From the NCBI GenBank assembly GCA_963745405.1, contig CAVUWY010000002.1, positions 1,612,001 through 1,676,000 on the forward strand: a stretch of 64,000 nt of DNA, given 5' to 3'. Positions 1 through 9,762 of the stretch are shown piece by piece. The notes below the pieces were generated by a model. It searched no databases and was not told the DNA's origin. It saw only the letters and a program-made list of their open reading frames with translations. The translations under genes and the position numbers were made by a program. This DNA comes from C-114 sp963745405. GTDB taxonomy: Bacteria; Chloroflexota; Limnocylindria; Limnocylindrales; CSP1-4. Positions within the stretch are counted from its first letter, which is position 1; each line of letters opens with the position of its first letter.

Positions 1-1317
1 AGGACGGCGAATTCGTCGCCGCCGAGGCGAGCGGCGGTATCGCCCGGCCGCAGCACCCGGGCGAGGCGCTCCGAGACGGTCTGGAGCAGGATGTCGCCGG
101 CGGCGTGGCCGAACCGGTCGTTGACCGTCTTGAAGTCGTCGAGGTCGAGGAAGAGGACTCCGAGCGACGTCGCGGTCCGGGCGCTGCGGGCGAGGGCGTG
201 CTCGACCCGATCGCCGAAGAGGCCACGATTGGCGAGCCCGGTCAGGCCGTCGTGGAAGGCCTGGTGGCGGAGCTCTTCGTAGAGCCGGGCGTTGTCGAGC
301 GCCATCGCCGCCTCGTCGGCCAGCGATCGGGCCAGCTCAAGCGTCCGCTGGGAGAACGGGCGAGGCTCGTTCGAGTAGAGCTCGACGGTGCCGATGGCGG
401 TTCCCCGGGCGATGAGCGGCAACATCGCCATCGACCGCATCCCGATCGAGCGCAGGTAGGCCGACCTCGGCGGGATCGGCGGTCGGATCGTCGATCGCTA
501 CCCGGAGCTCGCCGCCGGTGTCGAGCAGGCGCCGCGTCGCCGGATATTCGGCGAGCGGATAGGCCTCGTCGATGAAGGAGCGCCGACGGCGCGGGTAGTA
601 GCCGTAGGTGAGGACGCGGTCGCCGGCCCGATCCCAGTAGCAGATGCCGGACTCGGCCGCCCCCGTCGAGACGGCGAGGTGCTCCGCCATGAGGTCGCCG
701 ATGCGGAGCGGGTCCATCGTCTGGGCGAGGTCGCTCGAAAGGGCGGCCAGGCTGCCGAGCTCGTGGGCGGCACCCTTGAGGCGGCTGCTGAACTGCCAGA
801 CGAGGAACAGCAGCAGTCCGAAGGCGAGGCCCATCGAGAACAACTGGAGGCCGGCCGCCACGGGCGCCGGCAGCGGGGCCGTCTCGGGCATGACGAGGCC
901 CATGAGGACGACGAAGACGCCGGCCAGCCAGGTCGCCCCGAGGAACCAGCGAAGCGGCCGATCGTCGAGGTAGGGCAGGACGATGACCGCCGGCAGGATC
1001 GCCGCCACCGTCAGCTCGGCCACGACGGCGGGCTGGAGGATCGCGCAGGCACCGATGATCAGGAGGACGCCGAGCGCGGTCCGCAGGACGAAGGGGACGA
1101 TCGTCGCCGACTTCGTGAGCTGTTGACGGTCGATCACGAGCCAGATGCCGAAGCAGGCGAGGCCCGCCGCCGTGATGCCGATCTGCGGGTAGGGGAAGAC
1201 GAGGAACGTCAGCGTCTCCATCAGCGCGAATGTCAGGACGACGGCGATGAGGACGCGAACGAACCGCTCGAGCTGGACGGTCGGCTCCGTCCCGACCCGT
1301 GAGCTGGAACGATTCAT
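1..1317 (-). CDS. Membrane-anchored GAF-GGDEF diguanylate cyclase, partial, frameshifted
   Basis: Probable cyclic-di-GMP synthase at the membrane. The N-terminal half has five or six hydrophobic segments (about residues 20-175), followed by a GAF-like sensor domain. After a frame change near 460 the reading frame resumes as the end of the GAF domain and a GGDEF domain, with the signature LGGDEFAVL lying against the left window edge, so the C-terminus is cut off. The break fits one extra base in a GGCC run and looks like a sequence error. The start is the ATG at 1317. The GGDEF motif is intact, which argues for an active enzyme; the GAF ligand cannot be told. Confidence 0.8.
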
Positions 1318-1460
1318 GCGGCGGCCGGGGTCATCCGGGGACCACGGTCATGCGGCGGCGAGGGCGCTGGCGAAGGGCACCTGGACGAACTCCGGGTTTC
1401 GAGTCGGGATCCGCTCGCAGCGTCGCCGGGCCGGTGCCCGGGCGCAACCGTCCGATGGTC

Positions 1461-1949
1461 CTAGGCGAGCGTCCCGCGCAGCTGCTCGACGTGTCCCTCG
1501 AGGTGGCCGACGACGTTGATCTCGAGGACATCGGCGATCGTCAGCCGGCCGCGGGTCGGGTGGATGCCGGCCCGAGCAAGGTCCTCCGGCGACAGCGTCC
1601 CGAGCCACGGCTCATAGCGATCGACGCCGGCGTCGATCCGGGCGAACAGCTCCCGGATCGGGAGGGTCCGGTCCCGTCCGATCGTCAGGGTCCGGATGGG
1701 GTCGTCGGCGACCCGGCCGAACGGCGGTTCGTTCCCGTCAAGGATCCGCTCGATCTCGCCCCGCCAGTAGGGCAGCATCTCGGCGACGTGGGTGAGCGTC
1801 TCGCGCGGCCCCCAGCTCGCCTCGGGTTCGGTCCCGAAGTGCTCCGCGAGCGGCCACGGCTGGCGAGCCTCGACCGGGGAACGGAGGTCTCGCATGGCCG
1901 TGGCCGCGGCCGTGAGGCGGGCCGCGAAGGAGCTGGCGGAGTCGGTCAT
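1461..1949 (-). CDS. DinB-like / DUF664-type four-helix protein
   Basis: A 162-residue soluble protein of the DinB/YfiT-like type: a helical protein with tryptophans near the middle (WPLAEHF, SWGPRETL) and spaced histidines (LTHVAEML, VVGHLEGHVEQLR) that could bind a metal, as in DinB-family thiol-dependent enzymes. The frame stays open upstream to 2180, but the ATG at 1949 is preceded by a GGGAGG ribosome site 6 nt away and the upstream residues are low-complexity, so I take 1949. It is divergent from hpd. The substrate is unknown. Confidence 0.7.
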   Translation of the reverse strand: MTDSASSFAARLTAAATAMRDLRSPVEARQPWPLAEHFGTEPEASWGPRETLTHVAEMLPYWRGEIERILDGNEPPFGRVADDPIRTLTIGRDRTLPIRELFARIDAGVDRYEPWLGTLSPEDLARAGIHPTRGRLTIADVLEINVVGHLEGHVEQLRGTLA

Positions 1950-1989
1950 CGCGGCCTCCCGGGATCCCGACGGCTGGGCGTCGGGTGGC

Positions 1990-2019
1990 TTGACGGTGGA
2001 TGGGCTCGTTCCATACTGG
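1990..2019 (+). promoter_or_regulatory. Candidate hpd promoter
   Basis: TTGACG at 1990-1995 and an ATACTG/TACTGG box around 2013-2019 give 17-18 bp spacing, in the 147-bp gap between the divergent DinB-like gene and hpd. This is a match by eye to the sigma-70 consensus, not an experimentally supported site. Confidence 0.4.
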
Positions 2020-2096
2020 CCACAACCGCGCGTGCCTCGAAGTGTGGCACGCCCTCCGCCCCTCGCGCCATGGCGCGCTGCATGGAGGTAGCTCCG

Positions 2097-3302
2097 ATGA
2101 CCCAGACCCTGCCGCCGGCGGGTCGTCCGCCCGCGCCTGCTTCGTCCGATCAGGGCGCCGCGAACCAGGCCGGCGCCCACCTAAACCGCGACGCCTACGC
2201 AGAGGCCCAGGATTTCCTGCCCCTCAACGGCGTGGATCACATCGAGTTCTGGGTCGGCAACGCACGCCAGGCGTCGGCCTACTACCGGGCCCTCTGGGGC
2301 TTCACTCCCATCGCCTACAGCGGCCTCGAGACGGGGATCCGCGACCGGGCGAGCTACGTCATGCGCCGCGATGACATCACCTTCGTGTTCACCGCGCCGC
2401 TCACGCCCGATGGCGAGGTGGCTGACCACGTCCGGCGGCATGGCGACGGGGTCCGCGACATCGCCTTCTCGGTCGACGACGCGACCTCCTCCTGGCACGA
2501 GACGACGTCGCGCGGCGCGGTCTCGGCCGTGGAGCCGGTCGAGCTCGACGGTGGCGAGGACGGCGTCCTCCGCCGTTCGGCGGTGTTCACCTACGGCGAG
2601 ACCCGCCACTCGTTCATCGACCGGCGCGACTACCACGGCGTGTTCGCCCCCGGCTACCGACGGGTCAAGAATCCGGCCCGGGCGGCCGAGGGACTGAGCC
2701 TCCTCGAGGTCGACCACTGCGTCGGCAACGTCGGCCTCGGCGAGATGGACCGCTTCGTCGATTTCTACCGGGACGTGTTCGGCTTCAGCCAGCTGATCCA
2801 CTACGACGACAAGGTCATCCACACCGAGTACTCGGCCCTCATGTCGAAGGTCATGACCAACGGCAACGGGAGGATCAAGTTCCCCATCAACGAGCCGGCG
2901 ACCGGCAAGAAGAAGAGCCAGATCCAGGAGTTCCTCGACTGGTACCTGACTCCCGGCTGCCAGCACATCGCCCTGCGGACCGACGACATCGTCACGACCG
3001 TCCGCGGCCTGCGCGACAACGGCGTCGAGTTCCTCGGCCTGCCGCACGAGTACTACGCGACCCTGGCCGACCGCGTGGGCGATGTCGGGGTCCCCATCGA
3101 GACGCTGGAAGAGCTCGGCATCGAGGCCGATCGCGACGAGGAGGGCTACCTCCTCCAGATCTTCACCCGCCCGGTCCAGGACCGGCCGACGTTCTTCTTC
3201 GAGATCATCGAGCGCCACGGCTCGCGCGGCTTCGGGGTCGGCAACTTCAAGGCCCTCTTCGAGGCGATCGAGCGCGAGCAGGCCAAGCGCGGCAACCTCT
3301 AG
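2097..3302 (+). CDS. hpd: 4-hydroxyphenylpyruvate dioxygenase
   Basis: Converts 4-hydroxyphenylpyruvate to homogentisate in tyrosine catabolism. The 401-residue protein has the two-module vicinal-oxygen-chelate fold. The iron ligands are visible as His207 (EVDHCVGNV), His290 (GCQHIALRTDD) and Glu369 (FFFEIIERHG), and the C-terminal signature SRGFGVGNFKALFEAIE is complete. The ATG at 2097 is chosen because GGAGGTAG lies just upstream; the frame is open much further back but without coding character. FAA hydrolase (4255) and homogentisate dioxygenase (8488) nearby supply later steps of the pathway. Intact, with normal length. Confidence 0.96.
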   Translation: MTQTLPPAGRPPAPASSDQGAANQAGAHLNRDAYAEAQDFLPLNGVDHIEFWVGNARQASAYYRALWGFTPIAYSGLETGIRDRASYVMRRDDITFVFTAPLTPDGEVADHVRRHGDGVRDIAFSVDDATSSWHETTSRGAVSAVEPVELDGGEDGVLRRSAVFTYGETRHSFIDRRDYHGVFAPGYRRVKNPARAAEGLSLLEVDHCVGNVGLGEMDRFVDFYRDVFGFSQLIHYDDKVIHTEYSALMSKVMTNGNGRIKFPINEPATGKKKSQIQEFLDWYLTPGCQHIALRTDDIVTTVRGLRDNGVEFLGLPHEYYATLADRVGDVGVPIETLEELGIEADRDEEGYLLQIFTRPVQDRPTFFFEIIERHGSRGFGVGNFKALFEAIEREQAKRGNL

Positions 3303-3331
3303 GCGCAGCGCCTGGCGCCGTGGAGGTCCGG

Positions 3332-4182
3332 TCAGCGGGCAAGAGCGAAGATCGCTCGTGCGCCGGTCAGGTCCTTGAGCTCGGCGGTGCCGCGCGACTC
3401 GAACTGGAGCCCCGAGCCGTCGAGGAGGTCGTGGGTCGTGCCCGAGACGAGGACCTCGCCCGGGCCGGCCCGTGACGCGATGCGGGCAGCGGCACGGACG
3501 GCGACCCCGCGAGCCTGTCCGCCGACGATCCCCACCTCGCCCGTATGGAGCCCGGCCCGGATCTCGATGCCGAGGTCCGCCACGGCACCGCTCATCGCCG
3601 CAGCGCAGCGGACCGCCCGACTGGCGCTGTCGTGCAGTGCCAGGAACCCACTCCGGTCGTGCCGACCTCTCGGCCCCGACTGCGATCGATCTCCCGGCGG
3701 AGGCGGTCGTTGTGCTCGAGGAGCAGCTCGCGCCACGCGGCGTCGCCGAGCCGACTCAGGGTCGCCGTCGAGTCGACGATGTCGGTGAAGAGGATGGTCG
3801 CGAGAGACTGCTCGCCGAGCGTCTCGGCGCCGACGGCGAAGCTCCGGGCGCTCGTGAACTCGATCGTGTCCCAGGGCTCCTCGGAGACGATCCGGCCATC
3901 GTGGCCCGGAGGGATCTCGTATGCATCGCCGGGTCCGATCTCGAGCTCCGTGCCGTCGGCCATCGTGACGTGGAGCCGGCCGCTGATGACGTAGCCGACG
4001 TGCCGGAGTTGGCAGCTGGTGGGGCCCGCGCTCGGACCGACGTCCGTCGACCACCGCCATCCTGGCTCCATGTGAAAGCGCCCGAGCGATGTCTCGTCGA
4101 GGTCGATGACCTCGATCCGACCGTGGGGGAAGGAGCGGACCTGATCCGGTCGGTCGAAGCTCTTTCGCTGGAGCCGCGGCAT
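3332..4182 (-). CDS. Cupin domain fused to class III adenylate/guanylate cyclase, frameshifted
   Basis: The N-terminal 110 residues form a cupin with HVGYVISGRLHV and GPGDAYEIPPGHDG. A class III nucleotide cyclase domain follows, with the metal-binding FTDIVDST motif. The frame breaks near 3650 and continues in another frame with the GDGF-type motif and the rest of the catalytic domain (AGLHTGEVGIVGG, ARIASRAGPGEVLVSG). Joined, the product is about 283 residues, complete at both ends. A small-molecule-sensing cupin in front of a cyclase suggests ligand-controlled second-messenger synthesis, but the ligand is unknown. It is convergent with hpd and divergent from the FAA hydrolase gene. The break is probably a sequence error. 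Confidence 0.8.
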
Positions 4183-4223
4183 GGCCGCGCGATCGTACGC
4201 CGAAGGGAGCGCCGCCGACCCGC

Positions 4224-4229
4224 TAGACT
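4224..4229 (+). promoter_or_regulatory. Candidate -10 box (TAGACT) for the FAA hydrolase gene
   Basis: TAGACT in the context GCTAGACTCGCC lies 25 bp before the GTG at 4255. The same hexamer occurs upstream of hmgA (8452) and the ilv operon (41367), so it is probably this genome's usual -10 element. No convincing -35 is seen here. Confidence 0.35.
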
Positions 4230-4254
4230 CGCCAGCCGTGAGGAACGCCGGACG

Positions 4255-5311
4255 GTGAGGATCGCTCATATCAGGGAACGCCACGCCCCGACCGGGACCC
4301 CGTGGCGCCTGGCGGCTGCACTCGATCCCTCGGATGCTCCGACGCGGTGGCTCGACCTCGAGGTCGCCCGGCGCCGGCTCGTCCGCCTCGACGAGAGGCT
4401 CGCCCACAACGACCCGCTGTTCCGCCTGCCGGTGACGACGCTCGACGCCCATCTTGGGACGACCGGCGGCGAGCAACGAGGTCGGGTGGCCGCCCTCGCC
4501 GCCCTCGTGGATCCGTTCATCTCCGGCGTCGTTCCCCTCGCGGCCGACGATGACGCCGTGCTGGCCGGGGCGGACCTCCTGTTCGGGCCGCCGATCCTTC
4601 GGCCCCCGTCGTTCCGCGACTTCTACGCGTTCGAAGGGCATGTCGCGACCATGTGGAAGCGTCGCGACCAGGCGGTCCCGGAGGCGTGGTATCGCCTGCC
4701 GATCTTCTACTTCTCCAACACCTCGGAGCTGCGCGGTGACGGCGAGCCGGTCTACGCCCCGACCGGCTCGGTCGAGCTCGACTACGAGCTCGAGGTCGGC
4801 GCGGTCGTGGACTCGCCGGTCTCGGACGTCCCGGCTGCCGTGGCCGGCGATGCGATCGGTGGCTACACGATCCTCAACGACTGGTCCGCCCGGGACCTCC
4901 AGCGCGACGAGACGACGGTCCGCCTCGGGCCGGCCAAGGGCAAGGATTTCGCCACGACGATCGGGCCGTGGCTGGTGACGCCCGATGAGCTCGCGTCGGC
5001 TGGCGCTCCGGGCGCCGGCGGCCCCCCTCTCGCCATGACCGCCACCGTGAACGGTGCTCGAGTGCTCGCGTGGCTCGTGGGCCGACGCGCATTTCACGTT
5101 CGGTCAGATGCTGGCGCGTGCCGCCGCCGACGTGCGGCTTCGGCCGGGGGACCTCATCGGCTCGGGGACGGTCGGGAGCGGATCGCTCCTCGAGAGCCGC
5201 GAGGGCACGCTCGGGCGGTACCTCGAGGCGGGGGACACGGTGACCCTCCGGATCGAGCGGCTCGGGACACTGACGACACCGATCGTGGCCCGGCCCAGGG
5301 CGGGCCGGTGA
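4255..5311 (+). CDS. Fumarylacetoacetate hydrolase family protein, frameshifted
   Basis: An FAA-hydrolase-fold enzyme that cleaves a 1,3-dicarbonyl carbon bond; with hpd and hmgA in the window, fumarylacetoacetase is the likely role. Visible motifs are SFRDFYAFEGHVATMWKRR near residue 115, the metal-site region VELDYELEVG, and GYTILNDWSARDLQRDE. The frame shifts near 5080 and ends as GDLIGSGTVGSGSLLE plus a short tail, the normal family C-terminus. The GTG start at 4255 is the first one in frame. The stop overlaps the next gene's GTG, so the two are translationally coupled. The break is probably a sequence error. Confidence 0.86.
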
Positions 5312-6443
5312 GCGCCGCGCCAGTTCCCGCGCACGGACCCGTGCCCGCGCCGCGACTCCCCGATGGGCTCGACACGCCGTGCCTCGTCGTCGACCTCGAT
5401 GTCGTCGAGGCGAACGCGAGCCGGCTCCAGGCGGCCCTCGACGCGCGCGGCGTCCGACTGAGGCCGCACGTCAAGACCCACAAGAGCGTCGCCCTCGCCA
5501 GGATGCAGCTGGAACGCGGGGCCCGCGGCCTGACCGTCGGCACGCTTGGCGAGGCCGAGGTCTTCGCGGCCGCCGGCCTCACCGACCTGTTCGTCGCCTA
5601 CCCGATCTGGGCGGTCGGGGCGAAGGCCGGCCGTCTGCGCGCCCTCCACGACGAGATCGACCTGTCGGTCGGCGTCGATTCGGTCGCCGCCGCCGAGCGG
5701 CTCGCCGCGGCGGTCGCCGGCTCGTCGCGCCCACTGCGGGTCGTCATCGAGCTCGATTCCGGCGGCCATCGGACGGGCGTCGGGGCGACCGACGGACGTG
5801 GTCGGCCTTGCCCGCGCCGCGACCGGTCTCGGGCTGTCGGTCGGCGGCGTCTTCACCCACGGCGGTCATTCCTACGCTGCGGCCGGCGCAGTCGCTATGC
5901 CGGCCGCCGCGGACGAGGTCCGGACGCTCGGCGCGGCCGCCGAGGCACTCCGCGCGGCCGGCTTCGACATCGAGGTCGTCTCGGCGGGCTCGACGCCGAC
6001 GATGGTGGACTCTGCGACCGGCCCGGTGACCGAGATCCGCGCCGGCACGTACCTCCTCGGCGATCGGACCCAGCTCGCCCTCGGGGCGATCCCGGCCGAC
6101 GGGCATCGCCCTCCACGTGGCGGCCACGGTCGTCAGCGCGGCAGTGCCCGGCGAGGTCGTCCTCGACGCCGGAGCGAAGACCCTGACGAAGGACCGGGCT
6201 CCGTACCTCGAGGGCCACGGACTCCTGCCGGCCCACCCGGAGGCCGTGATCGAGCGGCTATACGACTACCACGGCGTCGTGGTCGCCCCGGCGGGTGGAT
6301 CGCTGCCCCAGGTCGGCGAGGTCGTCGCCATCGTCCCGAATCACGTCTGCCCGGTCGTCGACTTGTTCGACACGTTACTCGCGGTGCGCGGCGGCACCGT
6401 GATCGGGCGCTGGTCCGTCGACGCTCGCGGCCGGAGCGGCTGA
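5308..6443 (+). CDS. D-threonine aldolase / D-serine dehydratase-like PLP enzyme, frameshifted
   Basis: An alanine-racemase-fold PLP enzyme of the D-threonine aldolase/D-serine deaminase family. The PLP lysine lies in RPHVKTHKSVALA near residue 60, and the C-terminal metal pair is in PNHVCPVVDLFD. Frame changes near 5795 and 6105 interrupt it, but GGVFTHGGHSYAA, VSAGSTPTM and the C-terminal domain appear in order across the frames. Joined length is about 378 residues, normal for the family. The GTG at 5308 overlaps the FAA hydrolase stop. Whether it acts on D-threonine, D-serine or 3-hydroxyaspartate cannot be told. Confidence 0.82.
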
Positions 6444-6546
6444 GGTCCACGCCGCCGTCCTGAGGACCAGCTGAACGATTCGCGAGAGACCTCCCGTCAT
6501 AGTGGTTAGTCCGCGGCCGATGTGACCGCGGCGACCGGAGGTCGAG

Positions 6547-7098
6547 GTGGATCGGACCCTCGTCGAGCAGGCCCGTCAGGGCGATCGAGAGGCGTTCGCC
6601 GTCCTGGTGCACCAGGTCAGCGATCAGCTCTACGCGGTCGCCTTCCGGATCCTGCGCGACCCGGGTCGTGCCGAGGACGTCCTGCAGAACGCCCTCGTCC
6701 TCGCCTGGCGGCGGGTCCCGAAGCTTCGGGATCCCGATCGCTTCGAGGCCTGGATCCATCGGATCCTCGTCCACGCCTGCTACGACGAATCGCAGCGGGC
6801 TCGCCGATGGACGGCGAACGTCCGCGTCCTGCCCGTCGACGGGCCATCGACGCCGGACGGCACCGACGCCGTCGCCGATCGCGACGAACTCGAGCGGGCA
6901 TTCCGCCGGCTCACGGTCGAACAGCGAGCGGTCTTCGTCCTGCACCACTACCTCGGGCTGCCCCTCGTGGAGGTCGCCGAACTCCTCGAGATCCCCGCCG
7001 GGACGGCCCGATCGCGACTCCACTACGCAACCGCCGGGCTGCGCGAGGCGCTCGTCGCCGACTCGGAGCCCATCGTCCAGGGAGGACGGCTGGCATGA
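6547..7098 (+). CDS. ECF-type RNA polymerase sigma factor
   Basis: A 183-residue group 4 sigma factor. Region 2 is seen in YAVAFRILRDPGRAEDVLQNALVLAWRR split around residues 30-55, and region 4 in the C-terminal third (LTVEQRAVFVLHHYLG, VAELLEIPAGTARSRL). The GTG start at 6547 has GGAGGTCGAG upstream. Its stop overlaps the ATG of the next gene, a single-TM protein that is likely its partner or anti-sigma-like regulator. Target promoters are unknown. Confidence 0.9.
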   Translation: MDRTLVEQARQGDREAFAVLVHQVSDQLYAVAFRILRDPGRAEDVLQNALVLAWRRVPKLRDPDRFEAWIHRILVHACYDESQRARRWTANVRVLPVDGPSTPDGTDAVADRDELERAFRRLTVEQRAVFVLHHYLGLPLVEVAELLEIPAGTARSRLHYATAGLREALVADSEPIVQGGRLA

Positions 7099-8390
7099 CC
7101 GACGATCGATCGCTCGAACGCGCCGCTCGGTCGTGGGTCGAGACCGGTCCGACCCGGGCGCCGGAGCGCGCCGTCGAAGGTGCGCTCCACCTCATCGAGA
7201 CCACCCCACAGGACCGGGATCTCCGGATCCCGCGGAGGTTCACCGTGATGACATTCTCAGCCCGCGTCGTGGCGGCCGCCGTGATCGGCGTGCTCGTCCT
7301 CGGCGGCGCGTTCTACATGCTCAGACCGGGCCAGGCGAACCTCGGCCCGGCCGCAGCGCCGACTCCATCGGCCGAGCCGACCGCGAGCGCAGCGCCGACC
7401 TCGAACGCCACTCCACGCTCCGCGCCGGCGAGCGCCGCCACCGGCCCGGCGTCATCGCCGATACCGCTGACCGCTTTGCCGGGCCACGGCCGTATCGCCT
7501 TCACGCGGGCGCTCGGGCCCAACGCGAGCACCGTCGCGAACGTCTTCACCATCGAGCCGAACGGCACGGGCCTCAAGTCCCTCACCCATCTCACGGCAGG
7601 GTGCGAGCGAGATCCAGCCTGGTCGCCGACCGGGGACCGCATCGTGTTCGGCATCGGCGTCCCCGCCAAGAGCGCATGCGACTCCTCGACGTCGCAGTAC
7701 CTCGCCTCGATGGACGCGAACGGCGGGTCGGTCCGACGGCTCACCACGGTGCCCAACGGGGTCTTCGACGACAGCCCGGTCGTGTCGCCCGACGGCAGCA
7801 AGATCGCCTTCAGCAGGTTCGACCTGAGCGGCACGCTCACGGGGATCTGGCTCATGAACGCCGACGGGAGCCATCTCGTCCGTGTCACGACCACGCCCCC
7901 TGCCGCATCCGCCGGAGGCGACCAGTCGCCGGCCTTCTCACCCGACGGCTCGGAGCTCGTCTTCGCGCGCGATCGGACCGACAACGGCAACGGCTCGATC
8001 TATGTCGTGGGGATCGACGGCTCCGGGCTTCGACAGGTCGTTCCCGAGTCACTCGATGCGGCGCGACCGTCCTTCTCGCCCGACGGATCGCTGATCCTCT
8101 TCAGCAACCTCGACACCGCGAGCACTCCTCAAGGGCACAACGTCTCCGTCGTCGGCGCGGACGGAAGTGGACTCAGGCAACTGACGAACGAGGTCGGCGA
8201 CGATTCCGCTGGCGATGCGGCCTGGTCTCCCGACGGGAAGATGATCGTCTTCATCCACTACCACGCCGGCGACAACTTCGTGGCGATCGCGGTCATGAAC
8301 GCCGATGGTTCCGCCCAGACCGTCATCTGGCATCCGACTCCCCAGACGGACGACTTCCCGGGCGCCCCGTCCTGGGGCACGGCGCCCTGA
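7095..8390 (+). CDS. Membrane-anchored TolB-like beta-propeller protein (possible anti-sigma partner)
   Basis: A 431-residue protein: a cytoplasmic N-terminus of about 55 residues, one TM helix (AARVVAAAVIGVLVLGG region, residues about 55-75), an Ala/Pro/Ser/Thr-rich linker, then a propeller of PD40/WD40-like repeats marked by DPAWSPTGDRIVF, SPVVSPDGSKIAFS, SPAFSPDGSELVFA, RPSFSPDGSLILFS and DAAWSPDGKMIVFI. It overlaps the sigma gene by 4 nt. The topology (inside segment, TM, outside sensor) matches anti-sigma proteins, but no zinc-binding anti-sigma HxxxCxxC motif is visible, so the regulatory role is inference from position. Confidence 0.8.
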   Translation: MTDDRSLERAARSWVETGPTRAPERAVEGALHLIETTPQDRDLRIPRRFTVMTFSARVVAAAVIGVLVLGGAFYMLRPGQANLGPAAAPTPSAEPTASAAPTSNATPRSAPASAATGPASSPIPLTALPGHGRIAFTRALGPNASTVANVFTIEPNGTGLKSLTHLTAGCERDPAWSPTGDRIVFGIGVPAKSACDSSTSQYLASMDANGGSVRRLTTVPNGVFDDSPVVSPDGSKIAFSRFDLSGTLTGIWLMNADGSHLVRVTTTPPAASAGGDQSPAFSPDGSELVFARDRTDNGNGSIYVVGIDGSGLRQVVPESLDAARPSFSPDGSLILFSNLDTASTPQGHNVSVVGADGSGLRQLTNEVGDDSAGDAAWSPDGKMIVFIHYHAGDNFVAIAVMNADGSAQTVIWHPTPQTDDFPGAPSWGTAP

Positions 8391-8451
8391 TCTCACCCGC
8401 TCTGCCCCGACCGACCCTCTGATCAGCCGGCGCTCGAGCGATGACACTCGG

Positions 8452-8457
8452 TAGACT
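8452..8457 (+). promoter_or_regulatory. Candidate -10 box (TAGACT) for hmgA
   Basis: TAGACT in CGGTAGACTGGC lies 30 bp before the hmgA ATG at 8488, in the 97-bp gap after the propeller gene. No clear -35 is seen. Supported mainly by recurrence of the same hexamer before other operons here. Confidence 0.35.
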
Positions 8458-8487
8458 GGCTTCCTCGGCGAGGAGGCCAGTCTTCCC

Positions 8488-9720
8488 ATGTACTACGTCG
8501 CCCGCGGCAGCATCCCCCGCCAGCGCCACACCCAGCACCGGGCCGCCGACGGCAGCCTGTACGCCGAGGAGCTGTTCGGGGTCGAGGGCTTCACCGGTCG
8601 CAGCTCGCTGCTCTACCACCTGACGCCGCCGACCCGGACCCACCGGATCGAGCCGGTCGCCCGGATCTCGCTCGAGGCGGCCGACGACGGGCTCCACCGC
8701 CATCGGCTCACGAAGACCGCCGCGATCGAGCCGTCCGGCGACGTCGTCAGCGGCCGGATCCCGCTCTTCTTCAACCGCGACGTCGTCTTCGGGCGTCGTC
8801 CGGCCGGCCGGACGCGATGCCGGACGGGCACGTTCTATCGGAACGGCGACGCCGACGAGATGCTGTTCGTCCACGAGGGGACGGGCGTCTGCGACACGAT
8901 CTTCGGGCCGCTCCGCTACGGGCCGGGCGACTACCTCGTGCTGCCGATCGGCACGACCTGGCGGCTCGACCCGGACGCCGGCAGCGAGCAGCGGATGCTC
9001 TACCTCGAGGCCCGTCGGAGATCGAGCCGCCGAAGCGCTACCGCAACGACTACGGCCAGCTGCTCGAGCACTCGCCGTACTGCGCAGCGCGACATCCATG
9101 CCCCGCGAGGTCCGCGAGCCGCGCGCCGGACGAGGGCGAGTTCGTCATCCACGTCCGATCGCGCGACCGGCTCACGGCCTACCACTACCGCCACCATCCG
9201 TTCGACGTCGTCGGCTGGGACGGCTACCTCTGGCCGTTCCGCGTTCAACATCGCCGACTTCCAGCCGATCACCGGCCGGGTCCACCAGCCGCCGCCGGTC
9301 CACCAGACGTTCCAGGCGCGGAACTTCGTCGTCTGCTCGTTCGTGCCCCGCAAGTTCGACTACCACCCGCTCGCGATCCCGGCGCCGTACAACCACTCGA
9401 ACATCAACAGCGACGAGGTCATCTACTACGTGGCCGGCAACTTCATGAGCCGGCGCGGGGTCGAGATCGCCTCGTTCACGCTCCACCCGGCCGGCATCCC
9501 GCACGGCCCGCACCCGGGCACGGCCGAGGCCTCGATCGGCAAGGAGGCGACCGAGGAGCTGGCGGTGATGGTCGACACGTTCCACCCGCTCGCAGCATCA
9601 CCCGCCAGGCCGCCGAGCTCGACGACGCCCGCTACCCGTACTCCTGGCTGCCGCCGGAGGACGCCCGGCGAGGAAGCCTCCGAGCTCGCCGAGCGAGGCC
9701 CGGAGGCGTTCCCCGACTGA
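8488..9720 (+). CDS. hmgA: Homogentisate 1,2-dioxygenase, multiply frameshifted
   Basis: Opens the homogentisate ring to maleylacetoacetate using Fe(II). The start MYYVARGSIPRQRHTQHR and the C-terminal iron-site region (FTLHPAGIPHGPHPG) are in one frame. Between about 9010 and 9240 the coding frame moves away and back (KRYRNDYGQLLEHSPY, VVGWDGYLWPF appear in another frame), with extra shifts near 9085-9125 and 9595-9660. Joined length of about 410 residues is close to bacterial homologues. The remaining codons are well conserved in spite of the shifts, which argues for read errors and not decay. It functions with hpd and the FAA hydrolase. Confidence 0.9.
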   Translation: MYYVARGSIPRQRHTQHRAADGSLYAEELFGVEGFTGRSSLLYHLTPPTRTHRIEPVARISLEAADDGLHRHRLTKTAAIEPSGDVVSGRIPLFFNRDVVFGRRPAGRTRCRTGTFYRNGDADEMLFVHEGTGVCDTIFGPLRYGPGDYLVLPIGTTWRLDPDAGSEQRMLYLEARRRSSRRSATATTTASCSSTRRTAQRDIHAPRGPRAARRTRASSSSTSDRATGSRPTTTATIRSTSSAGTATSGRSAFNIADFQPITGRVHQPPPVHQTFQARNFVVCSFVPRKFDYHPLAIPAPYNHSNINSDEVIYYVAGNFMSRRGVEIASFTLHPAGIPHGPHPGTAEASIGKEATEELAVMVDTFHPLAASPARPPSSTTPATRTPGCRRRTPGEEASELAERGPEAFPD

Positions 9721-9762
9721 GGGACAGGCCCTGGATCGTCGGGACGTCCGGTGCCGGCCGAC

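Noticed and set aside
1299..2096. N-terminal extension of hpd
   Set aside because: The frame is open but Arg/Gly-rich without domain similarity, crosses the antisense DinB-like gene, and a good ribosome site is at 2097.
3472..6186. A single 904-residue plus-strand protein
   Set aside because: It joins antisense of the cyclase, the FAA hydrolase and the PLP enzyme by chance; three separate genes fit the motifs.
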